Positions 1-8,354 of a stretch of 26,228 nucleotides of DNA are shown here, in pieces. The DNA is from an uncultured bacterium (lineage in GTDB: Bacteria > Planctomycetota > Uabimicrobiia > Uabimicrobiales > JABWCH01): contig CALKWO010000023.1 in assembly GCA_938003875.1 (NCBI GenBank), forward strand, positions 1-26,228. The letters run 5' to 3'. The notes beneath the pieces were generated by a model. The model was not told the origin of the DNA. It saw only the letters and a list, made by a program, of their open reading frames with translations, and made no database searches. Each line of letters begins with the position of its first letter. Position 1 is the stretch's first letter. The position numbers and the translations under genes are program-made.

Positions 1-76
1 GGCGCAGAGGTCGCAGAGAAAAATTTTTATATTTTTTATTCTCCTCTGCGTTCTCCGCGTCTCTGCGGTGAAAAAT
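1..76. repeat. CTCTGCG-type palindromic intergenic repeat
   Basis: The left arm contains GCGCAGAGGTCGCAGAG and the right arm contains CCTCTGCG...GTCTCTGCGG, separated by an AT-rich centre. The arms are imperfect inverted complements, so the transcript could fold into a long hairpin. It lies just downstream of the speE stop codon (speE is on the minus strand) and may act as its terminator. It resembles the CTCTGTG repeat at 4631-4742. The element may start before the window edge. Confidence 0.6.
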
Positions 77-176
77 CTTTACACTTTTGCACGAGATTTC
101 AGTCGTAAGTGACTAAAATCATCTAACCGCTAAATACGTCTATTTCAGAAGGCTTGCCTTATTGAATTTGGATCGT

Positions 177-1061
177 CTATCGTATATCTTGATCCAGCAA
201 ATCTTGGAATTGTGTCCGTTGGAAATTAGGCAGGCAAAAAGAACCACGGTGTATATTGGGGTTGTAGTATTTAAAAGAAAGCTGGCTTTGCTCAATTTTT
301 TTCGCCAGACCTTCGGGGAAAGGCTTGGAGGATTGTGAGGCGAAAGAAAAGCTCCATAGACCTCCTGGGTATGTCAGGTTGCTATAGTTGTAAAGATAAA
401 GGTGCTGGAAGGTTTTTCTCAGGATTTTTAAGAGGCTTTCCTGCAATTCTTTGCCAAAAAAGACAGATTCTGCCTGGGAAACGACTATACCTTCTGGCTC
501 AAGATGGGCAGCAATATCACTGTAGAAGGCTTCTCCGAAAAGAGGCTGTGCAGGGCCTATGGGGTCTGTGGAATCAATCAGAATTACGTCGAATTTTTCC
601 TGAGTCTGGGCGATATATTTTACGCCATCATCAATGATTACGGAAAGTCTGGGATCATTCAAAGCACACGATACAGAAGGAATATGTTCCTTGCATGCTC
701 TGACAACAGCTTCATCAATCTCCACCATAATACATTTTTCAATATATTTATGCCTTAGTACTTCACGGGCTGTACCTGCATCTCCTCCACCAATAATCAA
801 AACTTTTCTGGGGTGAGGGTGGGCAAATAAGGGAACATGGGCTATCATCTCATGATAAACGAATTCGTCTGCTTCGCTTACCATTGTCATTCCATCGTTG
901 AGTAAGAGCTTCCCTAATGATTGGGTTTCCACAACGCAAACATGCTGGAAAGGGCTTTGTTCAGAGAAAAGGACTTGCTTTACTCTAAAGCTCATGGCTG
1001 TAGCGTCTTGATGTTTTTCTGTAACCCAGATATCGGGAATAAGACTATTTTGTATCTGCAT
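177..1061 (-). CDS. speE: Spermidine synthase (polyamine aminopropyltransferase)
   Basis: This 294-residue protein has the normal length for SpeE and transfers the aminopropyl group of decarboxylated AdoMet to putrescine in the cytoplasm. Visible family features are the AdoMet-binding loop GGGDAGTAREVLRH (residues 91-104; many homologues read GGGDGGT), the acidic MVEIDE strand, the catalytic DSTDPIGPAQPLFGEAFY loop (163-180) and the C-terminal YYNPNIHRGSFCLPNF segment. The start ATG is preceded by an AGGATG Shine-Dalgarno-like sequence. It lies 51 nt behind speD on the same strand. The two genes make and use decarboxylated AdoMet, so they form a two-step spermidine pathway. A hairpin sits between them. 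Exact amine acceptor (putrescine, agmatine or another) cannot be read from sequence alone. Confidence 0.95.
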   Translation of the reverse strand: MQIQNSLIPDIWVTEKHQDATAMSFRVKQVLFSEQSPFQHVCVVETQSLGKLLLNDGMTMVSEADEFVYHEMIAHVPLFAHPHPRKVLIIGGGDAGTAREVLRHKYIEKCIMVEIDEAVVRACKEHIPSVSCALNDPRLSVIIDDGVKYIAQTQEKFDVILIDSTDPIGPAQPLFGEAFYSDIAAHLEPEGIVVSQAESVFFGKELQESLLKILRKTFQHLYLYNYSNLTYPGGLWSFSFASQSSKPFPEGLAKKIEQSQLSFKYYNPNIHRGSFCLPNFQRTQFQDLLDQDIR

Positions 1062-1075
1062 AGAAGCATCCTATA

Positions 1076-1112
1076 AACTATAAAACCCCAGGTTTTCCTG
1101 GGGCTTTCTTTT
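1076..1112. terminator. Intercistronic hairpin between speD and speE
   Basis: CCCCAGG-TTTT-CCTGGGG (1086-1103) is a perfect 7-bp stem with a 4-nt loop. On the minus strand it is followed by TTTTATAG, and on the plus strand by CTTTCTTTTTT, so it resembles a bidirectional intrinsic terminator. Because it lies between two genes of one pathway, it may partly attenuate speE transcription or separate the two messages. That role is inferred. Confidence 0.6.
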
Positions 1113-2063
1113 TTAAACTAGCACACTGGCTAAACAATCCTGGTAATGATAGTTCCTCAAATGAACTTTATAACCATGTCCAATAGGAATCGTTTTCCTA
1201 AAGGTCTCATCATAGCCTTCATTATGGATAGATTCAAAACGGATCGGGGCATTGCTTGTCATCACGAAAGTAAAGCGCTTTGGGCTAAAGCAATCCAGTA
1301 CTTTTTCTAAAAGACGTTTAGGATTGCCAACATTTATGTTTGTTTCAAAACTTACATAAGAACAAACAGATTGGGGTGTTATATGTATTGTAAAATACCC
1401 TTCGTTTAGCAACGCATTGAGTGAGTAACCGCACGGATCGAAAAGATAGTCATTATAAAGAATTTCCGGCGATTCGAACAAAAATTCAATTCCAGAGCGA
1501 TAGCGAAGAGCTGAAGTTGACACTCCAGAATCTTTATAAAATAGTTGTGCTACATCCTCCGAAATATCATGCATAAGGATTTCCAAAGTAGTATCAGGTA
1601 CTTTGGGAATATCAGAAACACCATCTTGCCCGGTAGTAAAGAAAAAATAGATATGATCTTTATTCTCTTCACCAATTAACCATCTCTGGCCAGGGAATAA
1701 CCGGTGCATTTCCCCTGTTTCTACTTGAAAATCGCAAAGTTGAGCTTCGGGATATAGGAGATTTTTTCGCTCGTAAAAAATATACCGAATTTCTGAAGGA
1801 TCAATAAATTTCAATATGGTAGGAAGTGCCTCAAAAGGTCTGCTCCCTCCACAGGTAATTAGAATAATTCTGTCCGGGTATACGAAAAGGGAAGACTCGG
1901 AAAGTAAATAAGCATCAATATATCGGTTACTGACGCTGCTGAGAATTCGGGTATAAGCGCTTTCTACTACTCTATCCCATCTCCCGTCGACGTTGCCTCG
2001 CAAATCAACTCTAGGTTGTTTGAGGACTATTTCGAGTTTTTTTTCAGGACCTTCAAATTCCAT
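1113..2063 (-). CDS. speD: S-adenosylmethionine decarboxylase, eukaryotic (class 2) type
   Basis: This 316-residue proenzyme makes decarboxylated AdoMet, the aminopropyl donor used by the neighbouring SpeE. It matches the eukaryotic AdoMetDC family along its length, not the short bacterial SpeD (about 120-140 residues). Visible features are FEGPEK near the N-terminus (human E8/E11 equivalents), the self-cleavage site LSESS at 54-58 (cut expected between E56 and S57, giving a pyruvoyl group), ITCGGS with C71 (human C82 equivalent), DTTLEILM (E161), and FDPCGYSLN (S214) followed by TIHITP (H227), the residues known to drive processing. All key residues are present, so it is probably active. The start ATG follows GGAGAAGG. 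It is first in the speD-speE unit. A bacterial gene of this type is uncommon and suggests ancient transfer. Confidence 0.93.
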   Translation of the reverse strand: MEFEGPEKKLEIVLKQPRVDLRGNVDGRWDRVVESAYTRILSSVSNRYIDAYLLSESSLFVYPDRIILITCGGSRPFEALPTILKFIDPSEIRYIFYERKNLLYPEAQLCDFQVETGEMHRLFPGQRWLIGEENKDHIYFFFTTGQDGVSDIPKVPDTTLEILMHDISEDVAQLFYKDSGVSTSALRYRSGIEFLFESPEILYNDYLFDPCGYSLNALLNEGYFTIHITPQSVCSYVSFETNINVGNPKRLLEKVLDCFSPKRFTFVMTSNAPIRFESIHNEGYDETFRKTIPIGHGYKVHLRNYHYQDCLASVLV

Positions 2064-2186
2064 GTACCTTCTCCATAGAGCCGGGACCTTTTACAAGTTC
2101 ACCGTCTTAACATAAAACCTATACACGTACCAACTTACTCTATTAAGAAGACCCACAGGCATAAGCCGGGGAGTGGTATAACGCAT

Positions 2187-2214
2187 ACTTTATCTTTTGT
2201 TTTTAAAAAGTCAA
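2187..2214 (-). promoter_or_regulatory. Candidate sigma70 promoter for speD-speE
   Basis: Read on the minus strand, TTGACT (2214-2209) and TAAAGT (2192-2187) are separated by 16 nt. This close match to the -35/-10 consensus lies about 125 nt upstream of the speD ATG and would give a leader of roughly 115 nt. I recognise no riboswitch in that leader. Confidence 0.5.
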
Positions 2215-2348
2215 TGATCTTTTCAAAATTTTTGTATTTTTATGCAAATAATTTACTGATTATTTCATTCGGGAGTAAGCGATAATTCGCTCAAGGATTT
2301 TTTACCATGTAGTTTTCCATGCCGATACATGCTCCAGTGCCAGCGAAA

Positions 2349-2422
2349 GAGACGCAGGGATTGCGCTAGCATAGGGGTTTTCTTAGAGATGTTTTTTTTT
2401 GGCGCAACCCTGCGGCTACAAT
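2349..2422. repeat. GCAGGG/CCCTGC palindromic repeat, copy 1
   Basis: The left arm is GACGCAGGGATTGCGCT and the right arm is GGCGCAACCCTGCGGCTACA, forming a long hairpin apart from one bulged A. The right end abuts the stop codon of the Fe-S gene at 2423, so the element may serve as its 3' end. The same arms recur at 11541-11617, 11673-11746 and 13139-13212. Confidence 0.8.
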
Positions 2423-4375
2423 CTATTCCATGCTTTCTGCTATGATTTCTGCTAAATCTTTGGAGGACATTTTTTCTGTCATTCCTGACGTTTTTATTCC
2501 GTCTTCAAACATAGATAAACAGAATGGACAATTGCTGATGATGGCATCAGGATGAGTCGAGGCTGCCTGTTCTATTCGTTCTACGTTGACTCGTTTTCCT
2601 TCTGTTTCTTCCATCACCATTCTTCCACCACCACCACCGCAGCAAAAGCTTTTGCTATGACTCTTGGGCATTTCGAGAAAATGGATGCCTGGTACTTTTT
2701 TTAATACATTGCGAGGTGCTGCATAGATATTGTTGTGTCTGCCCAGGTAGCAGGAGTCATGGTAGACAAGGCGTTGTTTGATCTCTTGGGTGAGGGTGAT
2801 CTTTTTTTCCTGGATCAGCTTTTCCAGAAATTGGGTGTGGTGGATGACCGTAAACTTCCCGCCTAGATCGGGATATTCATTCTGGATGGTGTTGAAGCAG
2901 TGGGGGCATTGTGTGATGATCGTTTTTCCAGGATATTTGCTGAGAGTCTCTATATTTTTTGTTGCCAGAGACTGGTACAGGTCTTCGTTCCCCAATCTTC
3001 TAGCTGTATCGCCAGTGCATCTTTCTTCTCTCAGGAGAGCGAAGGAAACGCCTGCTTTTTGTAAAATTTTGATAAAGGCTTGCGTTACTTTCTGGTTTCT
3101 CTGGTCAAAACAGCCAAAGCAGCCAACCCAGTAGATATACTCTGCCTTGGGATTGTCTTCTATGAAAGTCACATTCAAGCCTTTTGTCCATGCAAAACGA
3201 TCCGCGTGGCTGAGACTAAAAGGATTGTACTGGGTTTCCAGGCTTTTGAGCGTTTGGCGAGCTTCTGGTCTTACCTTGCCTTCGGAAAGTGCCATATATC
3301 TTCGGACTTCTATGATTTTGTCAATATGTTCGTTGGTGGCAGGACATTCTTCTACACAAGCAGCGCAGGTAGTGCATTGCCAGAAAAAATCATCGCTGAA
3401 GGTGTTCTCTAAAATCGCAGGGAACTCTTCTTTGCCAGAGAGAAGCTTAGATGCATTTTTTTGGACAGCATAGCGTATGCCTGTGTGCAGTTTTTTAGGA
3501 TTCAGCTCTTTGCCTGTGCTGTTGGCAGGGCATACCTCTGTACATCTTCCACATTCCATGCATGCGAAGGTATCCAGAAGGTCTTTCCATTTGAAGTCAT
3601 CCCACTTATTTGCGCCAAAGCTTACGATAGTTTCGTCGTTCAGATCCATAGTACTTAGCTTGCCTCTGTTGCTGTGTTTACGTAGCAGAACATTGGGAAT
3701 GATAGAGACAAGGTGAAGGTGCTTTCCTCTTGGTAGCCAGGTTAGAAAGAAAAGAATGCAGCCCAGATGCAGCCAGTAGGAAACTTCTGACAGCATAGGA
3801 AGCAGGTGATGAGGAATAAGACTCGCAACCTGTCTGGAAGCAAAGAAACCTTGTGTGTAATAGGAAAATTCATTTTGGGTTACACGATATGCGTGCATAA
3901 TGAGAAGTGTTATCATGATCGTGCTGATAAGACCTAAGATCACAAAAGCATCTACATGATCCGAGCCCTCGAATCTTTTAGGCTTGCCAATCAGTCTCAA
4001 GCAGGCTGCCATCACTACGCCGATAAGAACAAGCACAATGAAAAGATCCTGGCAAAACGCCAGATATGTTGTGCCTCCGATAATGGGAAAAACGAACGTA
4101 TGGCTAAAGGCTTCTCCATACATTTCCACAATGGTTGTTGTGAGAACCAAAAATCCCCAAAAAATCATTATGTGGAAAAAACCAGCATAAGGCCATCTGA
4201 AAACTTTTTTCTGCGCCATAACCATGATGATAAGGTCTTTGAAAGCCTGCCAGAAAGAAGGAATTTCACGATGAGGTTTTCCTTTCCTGAGCAGACTAAA
4301 GAGCGTATAAAGCGTTTTGAAAAATATAGCAAAAGCAATTATAGAAAAAAAGATTACCAAAATAGGCTTTAACAT
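2423..4375 (-). CDS. Membrane-bound Fe-S / cytochrome b oxidoreductase (HdrD/GlpC-like, CCG domains)
   Basis: This 650-residue protein starts at an ATG preceded by GAGGGA; a longer reading to 4516 adds residues without family features. The first 225 residues are hydrophobic with several membrane spans and histidines (HIMIFWGF, WLHLGCILFF), as in the NarI-like cytochrome b domain. Next come two 4Fe-4S motifs, CMECGRCTEVCP (272-283) and CTTCAACVEECP (334-345). Two CCG cysteine-rich domains follow: the first includes YWVGCFGC and the second ends in SFCCGGGGGRM and NCPFC. This architecture is known from membrane Fe-S oxidoreductases that pass electrons from electron-transfer flavoprotein to quinones, and from HdrD-like enzymes. 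No ETF or dehydrogenase genes adjoin it, so the electron donor is unknown. Confidence 0.88.
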   Translation of the reverse strand: MLKPILVIFFSIIAFAIFFKTLYTLFSLLRKGKPHREIPSFWQAFKDLIIMVMAQKKVFRWPYAGFFHIMIFWGFLVLTTTIVEMYGEAFSHTFVFPIIGGTTYLAFCQDLFIVLVLIGVVMAACLRLIGKPKRFEGSDHVDAFVILGLISTIMITLLIMHAYRVTQNEFSYYTQGFFASRQVASLIPHHLLPMLSEVSYWLHLGCILFFLTWLPRGKHLHLVSIIPNVLLRKHSNRGKLSTMDLNDETIVSFGANKWDDFKWKDLLDTFACMECGRCTEVCPANSTGKELNPKKLHTGIRYAVQKNASKLLSGKEEFPAILENTFSDDFFWQCTTCAACVEECPATNEHIDKIIEVRRYMALSEGKVRPEARQTLKSLETQYNPFSLSHADRFAWTKGLNVTFIEDNPKAEYIYWVGCFGCFDQRNQKVTQAFIKILQKAGVSFALLREERCTGDTARRLGNEDLYQSLATKNIETLSKYPGKTIITQCPHCFNTIQNEYPDLGGKFTVIHHTQFLEKLIQEKKITLTQEIKQRLVYHDSCYLGRHNNIYAAPRNVLKKVPGIHFLEMPKSHSKSFCCGGGGGRMVMEETEGKRVNVERIEQAASTHPDAIISNCPFCLSMFEDGIKTSGMTEKMSSKDLAEIIAESME

Positions 4376-4479
4376 AATTCCCTCGCTTAAAAAAAAGTTA
4401 AAAATTGGACTCCTGGCTCTAACAGAATCTGTGGTATTTATAGTCCACAAAAAAAATAAGACTGAATACCGCCTGCTGG

Positions 4480-4506
4480 AGCAGATGCTATTATCATAGC
4501 ACTGCT
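4480..4506. repeat. Conserved small stem-loop, copy 1
   Basis: AGCAG-A-TGCTAT-TATC-ATAGCA-CTGCT folds into an 11-bp stem with one bulged A and a 4-nt loop. The stem is repeated exactly at 18006-18032, where only the loop differs (TAAC). A looser match continues to about 4520 (GGCACAGG against TGCACAGG). This copy lies about 105-130 nt upstream of the Fe-S gene start. Confidence 0.65.
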
Positions 4507-4630
4507 CATCTGGCACAGGAAAAATTTGCTAAGAGCAGGCTTTGTTATTTAAGATATTTTATAAATAAGGCTGTGACCACAGAAAACGTTAGAATAGGTT
4601 GGACTCTATATTTATAAAAAAATGCAGCCT

Positions 4631-4742
4631 AAAAAAAAGCCACAGAGGACACAGAGGGCACAGAGCTGTAAATATAATATCTATTTGGAATAGAGTCTTT
4701 TTTATCTCTGTGTTCTCTGTGCGTTCTCTGTGGCTTTTTTAG
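4631..4742. repeat. CTCTGTG-type long inverted repeat, probable bidirectional terminator
   Basis: The left arm AAAAAAAAGCCACAGAGGAC is complementary to the right arm GTTCTCTGTGGCTTTTTTAG, with further CACAGAG/CTCTGTG units inside. On the minus strand it begins 12 nt past the stop of the saccharopine dehydrogenase gene and ends in GGCTTTTTTTT, as expected of a Rho-independent terminator. It is related in sequence and shape to the repeat at 1-76. Apart from this and the stem-loop at 4480, I see nothing else in 4376-4754. Confidence 0.7.
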
Positions 4743-4754
4743 ATTGCCTATAAT

Positions 4755-6080
4755 TTATAGCAAAATTTTCTTTTCTTTTAAGGAAATTTTGAGTTCCTGG
4801 AGTTCCTGAAGTATAGGTTCATAGATTTCTGGATGGACAGGAATCTGGACACCTTTCAGAGATATCTGATCATTCAGGATCATCTTGACGGCAATGGCGG
4901 CAGGCCAGCTTACGGTTCTCGCCATAGCAGTATCACCATCCTGGATGCCTTCATCTATCAGGGTAGAAATGATTTTTTCTTTACGATCAGGGTATTCTGC
5001 CAGGAATTCATGCTGCAAAATCACCAGATCTGTTTCTTTCTCAGCGTATTGCAGTTTGCTTTGAAGGAGATATACAAAAAGATCAAGTGCTGTGGCATCT
5101 TTCAGAGGAACAAGCTGGCGGGAAAGCAGTCCTAACCATTCGATTTTATGAAGGAAAACACTATATGGAGAAATCTTGAGATATTCGGCTACTGCTTTTT
5201 TTAAATCAGACACTTCTTTTTGTCCAATCAAAAGGGCAATCAGAGTGGCAGGAGGCATCACGCTAAAATCGTATTTCTTTTCATCATTGAGAATGCCTAG
5301 TTTCGCGATGTTTCTCCAGGTTTCACAATGGCCTACATTACGAAGAGTTCCACGGAACATAGTGCGTACATCTTTGAGATTGTATTTTTCAATATAGCCA
5401 AGAGAATTGCGGTTAGGATATCCTTCGAATGTTCCAAAGCCTGGAATATCGATAAATTCATAGTGTTCAAAAAGCTCTTCTCCTGGGATATCGATGATTT
5501 GTTTATTTTTCATAAAGCGAGCACTGTTCTTACCAGCAAGAACGACCCCTCTTGGACTCCAGGAAAATTTATATCCAAAAGGATTGTTGTTGTTTCTTAA
5601 AGAAGGCAAACCGCCACAGTAAGAGCAAAAGCTAACGATTTTACCGCCTGCATTTTCTACTTCATGGATGGTTTTCATCGCACTCATGTGGTCAATTCCT
5701 GGGTCAAGACCGCATTCGTTGAGAAAAATAAGTCCTAATTCTTTGACTTTGGAATCCAGCTCTTGCATAGCAGGGCTTACGTATGAAGTGGTAACAAGGG
5801 GCTTTTGTTTGGCAATACACTGCTTGGCGACAATGAGATGATGAACAGCAGGCAGTAAGCTGACAACTATATCATGAGCCTCAACTTCTCTGGCCAGACC
5901 AGCTTCATCCTGGATGGCATCTAGTTGTTTTGTCGTTGCATTCTTGTATCCAGTCACTATGCAATCTGCTTTGGAAACTGTTCTGCTGGCAATCGTGACC
6001 TGATAGTTGCGATCTAATAAATAGGTAATAACGGGTTTTGTAACCAGACCAGCACCAAGAATCAAAACTCGATTTTTCAT
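4755..6080 (-). CDS. Saccharopine dehydrogenase (Lys9/AASS-type, glutamate-forming)
   Basis: This 441-residue protein has an N-terminal Rossmann fold beginning RVLILGAGLVTKPV, then IVVSLLP, TTSYVSPAMQELD, NECGLDPGIDHMSA, FCSYCGGLPSLRNNNNPFGY, KFSWSPRGVV and RGTLRNVG. These are the signature blocks of yeast Lys9 and the C-terminal domain of animal AASS, which interconvert saccharopine with aminoadipate semialdehyde and glutamate. The more distant carboxynorspermidine dehydrogenases are a worse fit. The ATG at 6080 has AAGGAC upstream; a longer reading to 6173 would overlap the upstream gene. It starts 17 nt after the DUF4388-TPR gene stops, so the two are probably cotranscribed. No lysine ketoglutarate reductase or aminoadipate genes are nearby, so the direction (lysine synthesis or breakdown) is open. 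Confidence 0.9.
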   Translation of the reverse strand: MKNRVLILGAGLVTKPVITYLLDRNYQVTIASRTVSKADCIVTGYKNATTKQLDAIQDEAGLAREVEAHDIVVSLLPAVHHLIVAKQCIAKQKPLVTTSYVSPAMQELDSKVKELGLIFLNECGLDPGIDHMSAMKTIHEVENAGGKIVSFCSYCGGLPSLRNNNNPFGYKFSWSPRGVVLAGKNSARFMKNKQIIDIPGEELFEHYEFIDIPGFGTFEGYPNRNSLGYIEKYNLKDVRTMFRGTLRNVGHCETWRNIAKLGILNDEKKYDFSVMPPATLIALLIGQKEVSDLKKAVAEYLKISPYSVFLHKIEWLGLLSRQLVPLKDATALDLFVYLLQSKLQYAEKETDLVILQHEFLAEYPDRKEKIISTLIDEGIQDGDTAMARTVSWPAAIAVKMILNDQISLKGVQIPVHPEIYEPILQELQELKISLKEKKILL

Positions 6081-6097
6081 TTTTTTTGTCCTTATAG

Positions 6098-8299
6098 CTA
6101 AAATGTTTCTTGAAATACTTTTTGGATTTTGGGTAACGCTAGTTGAATTTTTTGTTTGGCCTTTTGGCCCCAATCGTTATTTTGGTCGATATTTAAAATC
6201 TTTTCACAGGAATTAAGAGCCTCTTTATAGTTATTGAGTTTGATACTTTTTTGTACATGCTTTTTGTAAGCAGCAATGGCTTCTTTGTTTTTTCCTAATT
6301 TATGGTATACATTTCCTAGATGAAAATAGCATAGGGAATAAGCATCCCTATCGAGATGGAGTACCTGGCTGAAGGCCTTGATAGCCTGCCATAATTTATC
6401 CATACCCATGCTGATATAGCCTGTAAGTATCAGCTCCTGGATGGCTTCCTGGTATCTTTTTTCTTTTTGTAAAATTTCTACTTTTTTCAAATGAGCTGCA
6501 TAATGTGCAGGGTCGCAGAGCAAAAGCTGGTCGAAAGCCTTGAGTGCCTCTTCTGTCATGCCTTTTTCTTCGGCTTTGCTTGCAATAGCAAAAAATTCCT
6601 GGATGGCTTCTCGCTCTTTTTTGATTTTAAGATAGGTTTCTGCAAGCTTAAAGCGATTCTTTAGATTCATGGGATCTATCTGTACCAGGCTTTTCAGGGC
6701 ATCTACCAAAAGTTCAAGATTTTTTTTCTCATCGCTTAGTGTAAGAAGTTCATTCAGTTGTTCTACTGCCTTATCTTTTTTGTCCTGTTTCAAATATGCT
6801 TCAGATAACCATTTACGAGCTAATAAATCATCAGGATATGTCTGGATGATACTATTGGCTGCAAATTCCAGATAGGCAGCATTTTCTTTATTGATGAAGC
6901 CTATGTTGTAGATCATTTTCCCGATTGTCTGGAACTGTTCTCTTGCCTGTTTGTTCTGGCCTAGTTTTTTCAGCATCTCTCCATAGCATTTATGGGCTTC
7001 CAGATTTTCCTTATCTATTTGTACAATTTTTTGGTAGCTGTTCGCAGCTTCCTGATATTCTTGTTTGGCTGCTCTTACATTAGCCAGAGAGCGGTATGTA
7101 TTGATGGCTTGTGCTTTATATCCTGCATCTTGATAAAGAGAACCTAATAAATCAAAATTTTCCAAATATTTAGGATATTTTTCCGTGGCTTCTTTCAGTA
7201 AAAGTATAGCTTTTTCCTGCTTTCCTTGCAAAGTAAGCCATCGTGCATAGGTATTGCTCTTTCGAGCGAATTCTTCGAGATTTTCTGTTTTTAGCAAAAG
7301 AGCGATGAGCTTTTCTTGAGAATCCAGATTTTCTGGATTGATATTGGCTACTTTTTCCAGAGACTGTATTGCTTCTTTGTATTGAGCATCTTTCAGAAAA
7401 TGATAGCCTAGTTCATAGTATAGAGTAGCAGCTCTGTCTCTTTTTCCCATGCTTTCATAAGAATGGGCAAGCCAAAAGCTGATGGATGTACTCTTCTCTC
7501 CAAGTTCCATAGCTCTTTCATAAAGTTTTGTACGTTTTCCCATGTCTTCTCGGAAAATATCCAGCCTTGCAAGCTGTAGCAGTTGCTCGGAATCTCTTAG
7601 TGCAATATATTGTTTTTTGAGAAGTTCATTCAAGGAAGACATAGCTACAAAAGGGCTTAGCCTTACCATGAGAAGAATATCTTCAATCGTGCGAAATCCA
7701 TCTATAGCAGAATAAACGTTTTGTAATTCTACAGGAGTATCTTCGAATAATGGATTTTCTGTATGATAGGGTATATCTATTTTAGATGGTAAATTTTCTA
7801 AAATCAAACGCCATTCATCTGCTCTTCTGGCTGCTTCCAGCAAAGCTACCTGGGTTTCAACAGGATCGATATTGATAATTTCCAAATCGAAAATCATAGG
7901 ATCAGGGTCATCGCCGCTAAATTCGCAATGAGCATCTTTCCATGTAAAAAGCTCGCATATTTCCTCTAATATCTGGAAATTGCATATAGCATTTACCAGC
8001 GCGATTCCATCCTGTTTGTCTTCTAAAATCAAGGAAGCTAAAGATTGCCCTGTGGTTCTTTGTTTCTGGCATAAAACCTGGTAAGACTCTTCGTCCAGCT
8101 CAGGATGACGGCGCAATCCTTCTGCAAGAATAGAAGGCTTTTCTGGAGTAGAAACCTGAACAATGTTCCCCGAGCGAAAGTAAATATACTTTTCCCCTAG
8201 AGAACTTTGTACTTTGAGTGTACCTGTCTTTCTTTCATCGGATATGCTTTGAAAGAGGGTAGGGATGCTCATGATATCAAGGCCACTTTTAGGATTCAT
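6098..8299 (-). CDS. DUF4388 plus TPR-repeat protein
   Basis: This 733-residue soluble protein opens with a DUF4388 (PATAN-like) domain: LFQSISDERKTGTLKV followed by YIYFRSGNIVQVSTP, extending to about residue 100-120. A linker region of about 130 residues follows, with RTIEDILLMV and FVAMSSLNELL helices. From roughly residue 240 to 725 come many tetratricopeptide repeats, for example YKEAIQSLEKVANINPENL, YQEAANSYQKIVQIDKENL and NYKEALNSCEKILNIDQNN. DUF4388 is typical of regulatory and scaffold proteins in deltaproteobacteria and related phyla, and TPRs bind proteins. The partner is unknown. An AGGAAAG site lies 7 nt before the ATG. The downstream saccharopine dehydrogenase gene is probably in the same operon. 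A pair of 27-bp direct repeats lies in its upstream region. Confidence 0.88.
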   Translation of the reverse strand: MNPKSGLDIMSIPTLFQSISDERKTGTLKVQSSLGEKYIYFRSGNIVQVSTPEKPSILAEGLRRHPELDEESYQVLCQKQRTTGQSLASLILEDKQDGIALVNAICNFQILEEICELFTWKDAHCEFSGDDPDPMIFDLEIINIDPVETQVALLEAARRADEWRLILENLPSKIDIPYHTENPLFEDTPVELQNVYSAIDGFRTIEDILLMVRLSPFVAMSSLNELLKKQYIALRDSEQLLQLARLDIFREDMGKRTKLYERAMELGEKSTSISFWLAHSYESMGKRDRAATLYYELGYHFLKDAQYKEAIQSLEKVANINPENLDSQEKLIALLLKTENLEEFARKSNTYARWLTLQGKQEKAILLLKEATEKYPKYLENFDLLGSLYQDAGYKAQAINTYRSLANVRAAKQEYQEAANSYQKIVQIDKENLEAHKCYGEMLKKLGQNKQAREQFQTIGKMIYNIGFINKENAAYLEFAANSIIQTYPDDLLARKWLSEAYLKQDKKDKAVEQLNELLTLSDEKKNLELLVDALKSLVQIDPMNLKNRFKLAETYLKIKKEREAIQEFFAIASKAEEKGMTEEALKAFDQLLLCDPAHYAAHLKKVEILQKEKRYQEAIQELILTGYISMGMDKLWQAIKAFSQVLHLDRDAYSLCYFHLGNVYHKLGKNKEAIAAYKKHVQKSIKLNNYKEALNSCEKILNIDQNNDWGQKAKQKIQLALPKIQKVFQETF

Positions 8300-8354
8300 A
8301 GCTACTTTCCTAATTTACAATAAAAATATTTTAAGGAATTATATGGCACAACAC

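Noticed and set aside
335..816. Plus-strand reading frames opposite speE.
   Set aside because: They lie entirely within a confidently identified gene on the other strand and have no family features.
2064..2180. Small reading frame MPVGLLNRV... in the speD leader, as a possible polyamine-responsive uORF like that of eukaryotic AdoMetDC mRNA.
   Set aside because: No ribosome-binding site precedes it, it shows no similarity to the MAGDIS peptide, and an ORF of 23 codons is expected by chance.
4755..6080. Carboxynorspermidine dehydrogenase as an alternative for the saccharopine dehydrogenase, given the polyamine genes nearby.
   Set aside because: The conserved blocks (NECGLDPGIDH, SYCGGLP, GYKFSWSPRGV) are those of Lys9/AASS, and the polyamine genes already form a complete spermidine route.
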